Positions 1 to 6,705 of a stretch of 25,262 nucleotides of DNA are shown here, in pieces. The DNA comes from Kiritimatiellia bacterium (GTDB taxonomy: Bacteria; Verrucomicrobiota; Kiritimatiellia; RFP12; UBA1067), in contig JAFRBA010000284.1 in assembly GCA_017405115.1 (NCBI GenBank), positions 1-25,262 on the forward strand. Direction: 5' to 3'. Each line of letters opens with the position of its first letter. The first letter of the stretch is position 1. Below the pieces are notes generated by a model. That model did not search any database and was not told the origin of the DNA. It saw only the letters and a list, made by a program, of their open reading frames with translations. The translations under genes were made by a program, and so were the position numbers.

Positions 1-3000
1 ACCTGCATACCCTCGCATCAGAACGTCACTTTTACTATTCGCACCATAAAGCCCCCACCCTTCGTCGGACGTGCCCTCACCGCTACCTACATATCTTAGG
101 CTCGGCCCGTCGTCGACTCCGCCCTGGCGCGAGCGGTTCGCGTAGTCCGCCGCGCTCCCGGTGAAGATCCCGCCAACGGCGAACTTCCCTTCCGCCACGT
201 CGTGGTCGATCTCGCGCATCGTCTCCCAGTCCAGGTCGAAGGCGGCCTCGCCCTCCTCGATCCGGCTCAGAATGTACTCCGGCAAGTCCATCCCGCTCGA
301 CTCCCAGCGTCGCCGCGCCTCGGCCTCCTCCCGCTCCTCCATGTCGCGCCAGTGCTGTTCCTCCTTCTTCCTCTCGCGCAGCTTCGCCGCCTCCCTCCGG
401 CTGAGCCCGCTCGGTCTCCTCCTCACGCCGAACTCGCTCCCGCGCAGCAGCTCCGCGTTCACCGCGTCCACGAACTCCTCGACGGTCATCCGTTCCATCT
501 GCTCATCTGTGAAGTCGGCAAGCCCGAACGTTCCCTTGAACTTCCGCCAGAACGCCTTGAGCCACGCCTTCAGCTCCGCCCCCACGCCCTTGTCCAGCAC
601 AAGCCGCTCGCCACGGTCGCCGATGAGCGTCGCCAGGGCCTCGTCGCAGATTCCCGCCTCGTCGCCCTTCAGGTAACTGTACTCGTGCCCCTCCGTCTCG
701 GAGTATTTCTTGATCTCCTCGAAGTACTTAGACTTCCTCACAAGCTCCATGCCGCGCTTCCAGAGCCCGTTGTCGAGCTTCTTCATCGCCTCCAGCGCAA
801 GATGCCCGTATTCGTGTATCGGCGTGTTGAAGTTTATCGCCGCCGGATTGAAGTGCAGCACTCCCTCGCCATCGACGAATCCGTAGATGTTGCCGTGGCC
901 GTCGCGGAACTTCGCGCCGTTGGACGTCTTCCCAAGCGCCTCGGCAAAGCTCTTCTCGTCGTAGGTGACGCCGTTGCCGAGCGTCGTCTTCATCAAGAGA
1001 TCGAAGAGCTTCGCCCTGGTGTCGAGCTTCGCCTGCGCCTTCGCAAGCCCCTGCTCCCTCACCTCGGCCATGAGCGCCTTCGCGGTCGTATGCGCCGCCT
1101 CGTCCGAGAACCGCACCTTGATGCCGTTCTTCTGCGCGATCCGCGCCATCTGCGCGAGAAGCGCCGCTGCGTCCGCAGCGTTTTCCGGCTTCGCCATCAT
1201 CTCGGCGGTCAGCCCCTCCGCCGTGATGCCCTCCGCCGACACCTCGACCCGCACTTCCGGAAACGCCGCGCAGCCCATGATCCCGTCCTCTCCTGCCTTG
1301 AGCTTCGTCCCCTTCAGCCGCTCGGCGTTCTCAACTCCCTCCAGCGCACTCTGCGGCGCCCTGCCGTTGACTCGCGGCAAATTGTTTGGTATACTACTGC
1401 CAGACGTTGGGGATTCGGGATATTCGCGGGGATTGGGCCCGCCAAGAAGTGTCCGAATCCCCTCGCCATTTCTGTCTTGCGCGAGATCTTTCGGTTCTCC
1501 CTTCGCGACCTCGCCCAGCGTCGTCATCTTGCCGTCCGCCGTCTCGACCGGCTCGCTCGCCGTGCTGCGGGCGTCTTCCTCGCTCAGGCCCGGGTTGCGT
1601 TCCCTGATCGACTCGGCCTTCGCCGTGTCCCGCGCCTCGTCAAGCCGCTCCGCTAGATTCTCCGGCCTTATCACCGAGCTCTCTTCGGCCAACAAGTCGA
1701 TCATCCGCCGCACCAGCGCCTCGTCGCCCTTCGCCCGCTCCAGAATGCCGTCTATCAGCGCAGAGCGCTCCTCCGGCGGCCTCGCACCAAGCTCGCACCT
1801 CGCCGCCGTCAACATCTCCTCCGCGAGGTCGCCGCTCACCTCGCCGTCCTTGACAGCAGTCTTCAGCGCCTCCGTTCCGTGTATCGCGATGTTCAGCGCC
1901 TGCCGCGCTCCGCCGCCGTATCGACCGTAGCGGTCCTTCTCCGTGAGCCCCGCGTCCTCGGCCTCCTGCCAGCTCGTGACGCCAAGCTCCTCAATGCCGC
2001 CGATCTTCTCCGCGACGGACGTTCCGCCGCCGCGCAGGTCGTGCGCCTTCATCCGCCGCGATTCCGGATCAAACCGTCGCGCCGACATGGCAACCATCTC
2101 GTCAAGCATTCCCTCGTTGCCTTCGTCGAACACGCGGTTGTCCTTCAGCCGCGCAAGAATGTCCTCCTTGATCTTCCTCGCGATAGGCTCCTGACCCTCG
2201 GAGTACTCAGCCACCTTCGCGTCGAGCGCCTCCTCCATCTCCGGCGTCAGCTCCGCCCTGCGCCCAAGTTCGCCCTCCAGCAGCTTCCCGGCGTTCACCA
2301 GTCCTGATTCGCGGGCTCCGCCCCGCGTAGTCCACAGCCGTCCCTCACGCCACGCCGCGACCACGTCTTCAAGCGACTCGCCCGCCTCCATGCGTTCTTT
2401 CGCCGCGTCCTTGTCAGCCTTTATCTTGTCGAGGAACTCGCCCACCCTCTCGACCGTTAGCCCGTCGCTCGTCACGAGACGGTACATCATGTCCAGGTCT
2501 TCGTTCGAGAGCCGCTTCACCGTGTCCTTTCCGATGTACTCGGCAATGACCTCCTCGCGGCCGCCCCTGAACTTCTTTATCTCGCCGCGCGCCTTCAGCG
2601 CCGACGCGCCCGCCATCGCGAAGTGGACGCCGATCATCCCGATCAGCATGTCCACGTTGTTCTCGACGCTCGTGACCTTGCCGAGCCATTCGCCGAACCG
2701 CTCCCTGAAGCCGGGGTCCTCCCCTTCGCCGACGCCAAGCCCGACCACCTCGTCGCAGAACTCCGTCAACCGGCTCTTCGCTATCATGTTCGGCAGCGAG
2801 CCGAAGTGCAGCTTCTCGTCAACCTTGCCAAGCACCTCGCCGGTCTTCAGCAGAAGCCGTCCGCCTTCGCTCTCCGAGAGCTTCGCCGCCAGCGCGTCAA
2901 CTGCCTCAAGCGTACCCTTCGCCGCGCCCGCCGCGAGCTTCTTGACGCCAGGTATCTTCGCAATCGCCTTTCCGGCGCCCTTCAGCACAATCCCCGCAAG

Positions 3001-3927
3001 CGGCGACGCCCATATCTGCTGCTCAGCGACTCCGCCCGCAATCGCCTTCACGGCGGCGAGTTCGCTGCGGTCTCCCTCCGCCACCTTGACCGGGTTTCCG
3101 TTCTCGTCCAGAGTGTAGGCGTCGGCGCCCATCCGGCCGATGCGCCCCACGATGTTCCCGCCGGTCGCCATTCCCATCGTCAACGGATTGGAATACGCCG
3201 CGACCGTCTTGGCCATGTTGAGTCCGCCGCTTGCCACCTCCCCCGCCGTGCTCTGCTCCTCGGCGTTCGCCAGCCTCTGCTGCGCAGCCTCCCTTGTCTT
3301 GATTCGAGCGGCCATGAGCGGCTTCGCCAGCTCGGCGAAGCCCTGCTTCATCACCTCCACGTCGGGATTTATCGCGAATCCGGCGGCGCTCCGCTGCCCG
3401 CTGTCCGCACGCGCCATGATTTCGTCGATCTTCGCCTGGTCGATTCCTATCGACTGCGCAAGCTTCACCATCTGGAGCGGATTGTCCTCCTCTCCCATCG
3501 CCAGACGCGTCTCGACGTATTCCTTCCGCTGCTCGTTCCGCTCGCCGATGCCGAAGACGTCAACCATGTCGAGAACGGCCCCGCCGACGCCTGTCTTTCT
3601 GCCGTCGCGCGCCTCGCGGTTCAGCGCCTCGCGCTCCCAGAAGCCAAGATTCTCCTTTTTGCCCTCCTCCACGATTCCAAGCTCGGCGTTCAGCTCTGCT
3701 AACTCGTCTTGATCGCTTCCTCCGGACATCTGCGCGTTCAGCTCCGCTATCTCGCGCTGATCAGGGTCCCCGGCAAGCTGTGCGTTGAGAGCATCAATCT
3801 CGTCCTGGTCGCTCCCGCCAGACACCTGTGCGTTCAGCTCGGCTATCTCGTTCAAATCAGAATCATCTGCAAGCTGCGCGTTCAGCGCGTCCAGTTCGCG
3901 CTGGTCATCCTTAAGAATCTTGCCCAT
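1..3927 (-). CDS. Large phage-type polyvalent protein with zincin motif, C-terminus outside window
   Basis: The frame is open from an ATG at 3927 to the window edge: 1309 codons with no stop. Five 16-residue repeats rich in ELNAQ lie at residues 7-86. A long helical, Lys/Glu/Arg-rich stretch follows, with a few Ala/Gly-rich segments that could be amphipathic. A zinc-metallopeptidase motif HEYGH is at residues 1038-1042, preceded by NTPI; Glu1096 in a DEALATLIG context is a plausible third zinc ligand. The visible end (about residues 1278-1300) has a YVGSGEG...GWGLY motif that I know from domains in large polyvalent proteins of phages and conjugative elements. Such proteins string together enzymatic domains that are delivered with the DNA and act early in a new host. 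It starts 11 nt after the preceding gene, with no clear ribosome site, so coupling is likely. Two palindromic repeats lie inside the frame. The family call is from motifs only; enzymatic activity is inferred. Confidence 0.8.
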   Translation of the reverse strand, partial: MGKILKDDQRELDALNAQLADDSDLNEIAELNAQVSGGSDQDEIDALNAQLAGDPDQREIAELNAQMSGGSDQDELAELNAELGIVEEGKKENLGFWEREALNREARDGRKTGVGGAVLDMVDVFGIGERNEQRKEYVETRLAMGEEDNPLQMVKLAQSIGIDQAKIDEIMARADSGQRSAAGFAINPDVEVMKQGFAELAKPLMAARIKTREAAQQRLANAEEQSTAGEVASGGLNMAKTVAAYSNPLTMGMATGGNIVGRIGRMGADAYTLDENGNPVKVAEGDRSELAAVKAIAGGVAEQQIWASPLAGIVLKGAGKAIAKIPGVKKLAAGAAKGTLEAVDALAAKLSESEGGRLLLKTGEVLGKVDEKLHFGSLPNMIAKSRLTEFCDEVVGLGVGEGEDPGFRERFGEWLGKVTSVENNVDMLIGMIGVHFAMAGASALKARGEIKKFRGGREEVIAEYIGKDTVKRLSNEDLDMMYRLVTSDGLTVERVGEFLDKIKADKDAAKERMEAGESLEDVVAAWREGRLWTTRGGARESGLVNAGKLLEGELGRRAELTPEMEEALDAKVAEYSEGQEPIARKIKEDILARLKDNRVFDEGNEGMLDEMVAMSARRFDPESRRMKAHDLRGGGTSVAEKIGGIEELGVTSWQEAEDAGLTEKDRYGRYGGGARQALNIAIHGTEALKTAVKDGEVSGDLAEEMLTAARCELGARPPEERSALIDGILERAKGDEALVRRMIDLLAEESSVIRPENLAERLDEARDTAKAESIRERNPGLSEEDARSTASEPVETADGKMTTLGEVAKGEPKDLAQDRNGEGIRTLLGGPNPREYPESPTSGSSIPNNLPRVNGRAPQSALEGVENAERLKGTKLKAGEDGIMGCAAFPEVRVEVSAEGITAEGLTAEMMAKPENAADAAALLAQMARIAQKNGIKVRFSDEAAHTTAKALMAEVREQGLAKAQAKLDTRAKLFDLLMKTTLGNGVTYDEKSFAEALGKTSNGAKFRDGHGNIYGFVDGEGVLHFNPAAINFNTPIHEYGHLALEAMKKLDNGLWKRGMELVRKSKYFEEIKKYSETEGHEYSYLKGDEAGICDEALATLIGDRGERLVLDKGVGAELKAWLKAFWRKFKGTFGLADFTDEQMERMTVEEFVDAVNAELLRGSEFGVRRRPSGLSRREAAKLRERKKEEQHWRDMEEREEAEARRRWESSGMDLPEYILSRIEEGEAAFDLDWETMREIDHDVAEGKFAVGGIFTGSAADYANRSRQGGVDDGPSLRYVGSGEGTSDEGWGLYGANSKSDVLMRGYAG
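1409..1462. repeat. Nested inverted repeat inside the polyvalent gene
   Basis: Perfect 10-bp arms GGGGATTCGG (1409-1418) and CCGAATCCCC (1453-1462) enclose a second perfect pair, GCGGG (1426-1430) and CCCGC (1438-1442). The stretch is in frame and encodes a Pro/Gly/Asn/Ser-rich segment (GGPNPREYPESPTSGSS) unlike the charged helical sequence around it. This looks like a small palindromic insertion tolerated within the coding frame. Confidence 0.6.
2301..2333. repeat. Palindromic repeat, copy 1 (in polyvalent gene)
   Basis: This 33-bp unit shares 29 of 33 bases with 5655-5687 in the integrase gene. It folds into a hairpin: outer stem GATT with AGTC (one T-G wobble), a one-base bulge, inner stem CGCGGG with CCCGCG, and a 6-nt loop CTCCGC. 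It is read in frame on the minus strand as TTRGGARESG. Confidence 0.75.
3670..3909 (-). repeat. Five tandem 48-bp units encoding 16-residue repeats
   Basis: Residues 7-86 of the polyvalent protein are five consecutive 16-residue units with the pattern DQxE(I/L)xxLNAQ followed by two to four small or acidic residues (AGD, SGG, ADD). At DNA level the units are diverged but recognisably 48 bp each. Units 3 and 5, and units 1 and 4, are most alike, which suggests duplication of a two-unit block. The predicted form is short helices joined by Gly/Ser/Asp turns. Confidence 0.85.
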
Positions 3928-3938
3928 AGTCTTGTCGA

Positions 3939-4904
3939 TTATTCTGCGAGCTGCCACTTGCCATTACGGAATACTGCCGTCTTTCCGCTTGACAGTTTCC
4001 TTGTCTGCCCTTCCTTAGGAGCCTGCCCGCCCTGCTGCTGGCCGCCCGCCTTCGCGCGGGCCTCCAGCACCTGATCCACTGCGGCATCGAGGCTAAGTGT
4101 TTCGTTGTTCTTCGCAGCGGATAAGACAAGATTGTTCGCTTCGGCCATGATGTTCTTCTTCTGCGCCTCGTCCTGCCCGACAAGCTTGCGCTCGAGCATC
4201 GCGTTCTGCCGCTCCTGTTCGCGCAGCCTCTGCGCCTCGGCCTGGGCCGCCGCCGCGCCGACCGTAGCCTTGCCACGAATCTTCTCGACCTTAACAGCAG
4301 TCTCGCCATGCTCCTTCTCTGCCGCAACGTTGCCGCCGGGGTGGTATACGCCCTTCTCGTCGAAGTATCCGTGCTGCGCCTTGGTTCCATCGGCCGCTCT
4401 GTCGGCTCCATACTTTTTCGCTTCCAAATCCTTGTCGAATCCATAACGCTTCGTCGCCGCGTCGATCTCGGCCTGCTTGAGCCCTGCTTCGGCTTTTACC
4501 TCTTCGCCCTTGAATCCCCATCCCGCCGCCTTCACGCCCTGCTCCGCCATCCCGAAGCGCTTCTGTTCGGCAACCCGAAAGTCGTTCTCGCCCTGCTGAC
4601 GCAGCCTCGCCATCTCGAAGTCCTGCAATCCCCGCCTCTCCCGCCTGTCCTGAAGCGCGATGTCGCCGCTCTTCGTATGCTGCATCCCAAGAAGCGCATT
4701 GCGCTCAAACGACGAGAACCGCCCAGGATCGCCCCTCGCAATCTGCGCATTCTCCGCCAGCCGTCTCTCTCGCGCCGACATTCTCGCCGCCCCCTGCCGG
4801 TCAAGCTGACCCTGCAACCCTTCCTGGTAGTCGGCAAACCGCCTCTCGCGCCGAATGTTCCCCTCGTCGCGGCGAATTCGCCGTTCGAAATCCGTCAGTG
4901 CCAT
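3939..4904 (-). CDS. Charged coiled-coil phage-element protein, function unknown
   Basis: This 321-residue protein is dominated by Arg/Glu/Gln/Ala helices: the N-terminal 100 residues have runs such as DFERRIRRDE and RRERR, and the middle is rich in AEAQRLREQERQ. These predict long coiled coils. The last 25 residues change character (SSGKTAVFRNGKWQLAE), as in a short beta-hairpin cap. There is no signal peptide and no membrane segment. A good ribosome site AAGGAG (4912-4917) lies 7 nt before the ATG. The gene sits 11 nt upstream of the polyvalent protein gene, presumably in one transcript. By position and composition it could be a virion-internal or structural protein, but I do not recognise a family. 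Confidence 0.7.
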   Translation of the reverse strand: MALTDFERRIRRDEGNIRRERRFADYQEGLQGQLDRQGAARMSARERRLAENAQIARGDPGRFSSFERNALLGMQHTKSGDIALQDRRERRGLQDFEMARLRQQGENDFRVAEQKRFGMAEQGVKAAGWGFKGEEVKAEAGLKQAEIDAATKRYGFDKDLEAKKYGADRAADGTKAQHGYFDEKGVYHPGGNVAAEKEHGETAVKVEKIRGKATVGAAAAQAEAQRLREQERQNAMLERKLVGQDEAQKKNIMAEANNLVLSAAKNNETLSLDAAVDQVLEARAKAGGQQQGGQAPKEGQTRKLSSGKTAVFRNGKWQLAE

Positions 4905-4961
4905 CGTCTAGCTCCTTTCTGTTGTGTGCCCGACGTGCCAACGCCGGGTGTTTTCGGCGGA

Positions 4962-4967
4962 ATTATA
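4962..4967 (-). promoter_or_regulatory. Possible -10 box for the coiled-coil/polyvalent transcript
   Basis: A perfect TATAAT on the minus strand lies directly after the integrase terminator and about 58 nt before the ATG at 4904. No good -35 box is found at normal spacing, so this may need an activator or a phage factor. Confidence 0.35.
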
Positions 4968-4969
4968 CT

Positions 4970-5006
4970 ACAAAACAAGCGAGGAGCGACCTAAATCGCC
5001 CCTCGC
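4970..5006 (-). terminator. Intrinsic terminator behind the integrase gene
   Basis: On the minus strand an 11-bp stem, GCGAGGGGCGA with TCGCTCCTCGC (one G-T wobble), closes a 6-nt loop and is followed by the T-rich tail TTGTTTTG. It lies about 95 nt after the integrase stop and separates integrase from the downstream phage-type genes. Confidence 0.7.
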
Positions 5007-5019
5007 CGCGTCATTTTAC

Positions 5020-5033
5020 GGGTAACGTTACCC
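5020..5033. promoter_or_regulatory. Perfect 14-bp palindrome, possible operator
   Basis: GGGTAACGTTACCC is a perfect palindrome in the short gap between the integrase stop and its terminator. It could bind a dimeric regulator controlling the downstream transcript, or be part of a recombination or packaging site. Function is inferred from symmetry and location only. Confidence 0.4.
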
Positions 5034-5039
5034 TATAGC

Positions 5040-5095
5040 GAGTGTAAAGTGTAGAGTGTAGAATGAAGGCGACACTCCCCTCTGCTCTACACTCT
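5040..5095. repeat. Short GTGTARA direct and inverted repeats behind integrase
   Basis: The plus strand shows AGTGTAAAGTGTAGAGTGTAGA, three or more GTGTARA-type units with a period of about 8 bp. An inverted 10-bp copy follows: AGAGTGTAGA at 5053-5062 pairs with TCTACACTCT at 5086-5095. The same sequence family recurs inside the integrase gene at 5377-5413. Confidence 0.65.
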
Positions 5096-5100
5096 CAAAC

Positions 5101-6372
5101 CTACTTTCCCAAAAACGCCTTCAGCGGCGCCTCCGGCAGCGCCACATGCGACTTGTAGGGATCGCAGTAGTATTTCTCAATCGTGTCGCGCCGGTCACCC
5201 GAAAGCCTCACAGCCTGGTCGACTCCGCCGCCCTGCTCCACCGGAGTAACCAGTATCGTGTGTATGCAGAGCTTGCGCAGCTCATAGCTCGCCTTCTGCT
5301 TTTCCTTCAGCCACGGCACTGCCGCCCTCAGCGACTCGTTAACCGCGTCCTCCGTCCCCCGCAAATGCGGAACAAACACTCTACACTCTCCGTTTTCCAC
5401 TTTACACTCTTCCCCAAACCCCTCCGGCTTCAGTGTCCGCAGCTTCTCGTACAGCGCATCAGGTATCTCGATGTCCACACGCCTGTTGCTCGACTCCCGC
5501 GTCTTCGTCGGACGGTACACCAGCCTATGATGCCCATTCGGCGCAATTGGAAAGTTCTCCACCGTCAGCTCACCGATATCCTTCGGCCTCATCGCAAGCT
5601 CCAGCATACACGTCGCATAGAACGCCTGGCTCCGCTCCACGTCGCACATTTCTCGTCCTGATTCGCCGGCTCCGTCCGGCGTAATCCTTTGATACCACTC
5701 CCATATCTGCGCGACGACCTTGCGCGGCAGCTCCTCGTACTGCTTTGGATCGGCCGATATCCCGAACAGCGACTGCTTAGGCAGCGTCTGCGACTCAACC
5801 AGAAAACCCTTGTAGCGATATTCCACAAGCGTCCACTTCGCCGTCACGCTTTGCAGACTCGAGATGTACGTCCAGGCCGACAGCGCCGACAGACCGCTTC
5901 CGCCGTCGTCCTTGCTCCTCACGAAATAGTCGGCAATTCGTCTTACCATGTCGTAGTTCACGAGGTCGGTATACGGCCTGGTGTCCCTGAGCCCGCTGGC
6001 ATGAAGACAGTAGTTGAAATTCTTGATCGCAGTCTCGATCGTCCGATCGGCCTTCTTGAAGCGAGGATCCGCCTGACGCTTCCATGCGATATCCCTATAG
6101 GCGTCAATCAGCTCCTTGATCGTCGGGACTCTCAGACCGACGCGTCCAGTCTTCCCGCTCTTTACGGTGCATTCATTCACCCAGCGTCCGTACTCGCTTT
6201 TCAGCTCACGGGTAGGCGAGCCGTTATCGGCAACCAGCAAATCAACCGGCAGCTCGCACGTCTTCGTATGGCGAACGCCATTCACCATGCAGGCGAAGCG
6301 GACGCTCCTGCCTCGCTTGCCGACTCTGACCGTGACGCCCGGCATCACGGACTTGATCTTCGCAGACTTCAT
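5101..6372 (-). CDS. int: Phage-type tyrosine recombinase / integrase
   Basis: This 423-residue site-specific recombinase would integrate and excise the element. The N-terminal ~60 residues are basic, like an arm-site-binding domain; residues ~85-215 resemble a core-binding domain; the rest is catalytic. Box I is LELAMRPKDIGEL with Arg262. Box II is YELRKL with Arg366, where the usual His three residues before the Arg is Tyr. The C-terminal signature is SGDRRDTIEKYYCD, with the nucleophile at Tyr401 or Tyr402. Two small repeats interrupt the catalytic half (ITPDGAGESG and EECKVENGECRV). It is followed by a terminator, preceded by a promoter overlapping an inverted repeat, and lies next to a tRNA remnant. 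Family call is strong; activity with the altered box II is unproven. Confidence 0.9.
   Translation of the reverse strand: MKSAKIKSVMPGVTVRVGKRGRSVRFACMVNGVRHTKTCELPVDLLVADNGSPTRELKSEYGRWVNECTVKSGKTGRVGLRVPTIKELIDAYRDIAWKRQADPRFKKADRTIETAIKNFNYCLHASGLRDTRPYTDLVNYDMVRRIADYFVRSKDDGGSGLSALSAWTYISSLQSVTAKWTLVEYRYKGFLVESQTLPKQSLFGISADPKQYEELPRKVVAQIWEWYQRITPDGAGESGREMCDVERSQAFYATCMLELAMRPKDIGELTVENFPIAPNGHHRLVYRPTKTRESSNRRVDIEIPDALYEKLRTLKPEGFGEECKVENGECRVFVPHLRGTEDAVNESLRAAVPWLKEKQKASYELRKLCIHTILVTPVEQGGGVDQAVRLSGDRRDTIEKYYCDPYKSHVALPEAPLKAFLGK
5377..5413. repeat. In-frame copy of the GTGTARA repeat inside integrase
   Basis: On the minus strand the units GAGTGTAAAGTGGA and GAGAGTGTAGAGTG encode EECKVENGECRV within the recombinase catalytic region. 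The segment is compositionally unlike its surroundings and matches the simple repeat 300 bp downstream, so it reads as a small in-frame repeat insertion. Confidence 0.55.
5655..5687. repeat. Palindromic repeat, copy 2 (in integrase gene)
   Basis: This is the second copy of the 33-bp unit at 2301-2333. Two of the four differences form a compensatory swap in the inner stem (G-C becomes C-G). A third changes an outer T-G wobble to T-A, and the fourth is in the loop. It is read in the same phase as copy 1, giving ITPDGAGESG in the integrase. Confidence 0.75.
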
Positions 6373-6407
6373 TTTTCGACCCTTTTTTCTGCCGCAAACC
6401 GCCGCGA

Positions 6408-6484
6408 ACTTTGTGTAAACTTTGTGTAATTTACCCTACATTCGCGGCACCAGACGGCACTTTGTGTAATTGTTTACACAAAGT
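6408..6484. promoter_or_regulatory. Four copies of an 11-bp motif (iterons) at the integrase promoter
   Basis: ACTTTGTGTAA occurs at 6408-6418, 6419-6429 (immediately tandem) and 6459-6469, and inverted at 6474-6484. The last two form a perfect inverted repeat with a 4-bp centre that overlaps the integrase -10 box. This fits autoregulation by the integrase or an excisionase, or arm-type recombinase binding sites. Confidence 0.75.
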
Positions 6485-6511
6485 ATAACACAGATAATCC
6501 GCGAAAATCAA
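6482..6511 (-). promoter_or_regulatory. Sigma70-like integrase promoter
   Basis: TTGATT (6506-6511) and TATACT (6482-6487) are 18 bp apart on the minus strand. The leader to the integrase ATG at 6372 is about 100 nt and contains all the iterons. The -10 box is inside the inverted-repeat copy, so a protein bound there would block transcription. Confidence 0.6.
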
Positions 6512-6549
6512 CCCTCCGCCCTAATTTCGTCGCTCAATTCAAATATCCA

Positions 6550-6579
6550 AAACCCTCTGTCCAGTTGAGCTACGATCCC
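6550..6579 (-). pseudogene. 5' part of a tRNA gene, truncated at the element junction
   Basis: On the minus strand GGGATCG (6573-6579) looks like an acceptor 5' strand. TA and a D-arm follow: GCTC, loop AACTGGACA, then GAG. After GAG (6555-6557) no anticodon stem-loop or T-arm can be folded, and the sequence runs into the integrase promoter region. The promoter upstream supports a formerly real tRNA gene. Integration into tRNA genes is common for elements with this class of recombinase, so the junction is probably an attachment site. The tRNA identity cannot be told without the anticodon. Confidence 0.5.
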
Positions 6580-6596
6580 GTTTTCACAAGATGTAC

Positions 6597-6626
6597 ATTT
6601 TACCATTCGGAGGCCTCCCCTGTCAA
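6597..6626 (-). promoter_or_regulatory. Strong sigma70-like promoter of the truncated tRNA
   Basis: A perfect TTGACA (6621-6626) is followed 18 bp later by TAAAAT (6597-6602), 17 nt before the tRNA 5' end. The spacer holds the palindrome GGAGGCCTCC. The same stretch contains an inverted repeat CCCTGT/ACAGGG that might help end the upstream operon, but it has no T-tract. The rest of 6627-6705 shows nothing recognisable. Confidence 0.6.
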
Positions 6627-6705
6627 CAGGGCGCGGATGCGGAAACGCCAAGGCCAGCGCTTTAAGAAACACGCCGATCGGGGCTGGATTGATGAAGCCC
6701 ATGCG

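Noticed and set aside
202..1656. A 484-codon plus-strand open frame
   Set aside because: Antisense to the polyvalent gene, whose zincin and GWGLY motifs identify the true strand.
6408..6484. CRISPR array or plasmid-type replication origin
   Set aside because: Only four 11-bp units, two abutting and one inverted, with no spacers, no Cas or Rep gene; they overlap a promoter and fit an operator or recombinase sites better.
6550..6579. A complete, functional tRNA
   Set aside because: No anticodon arm, variable region or T-arm can be folded after the D-arm sequence.
6508..6702. A 64-codon minus-strand frame between the barrel gene and integrase
   Set aside because: It runs through the tRNA promoter and tRNA remnant, and no ribosome site or protein-like pattern supports it.
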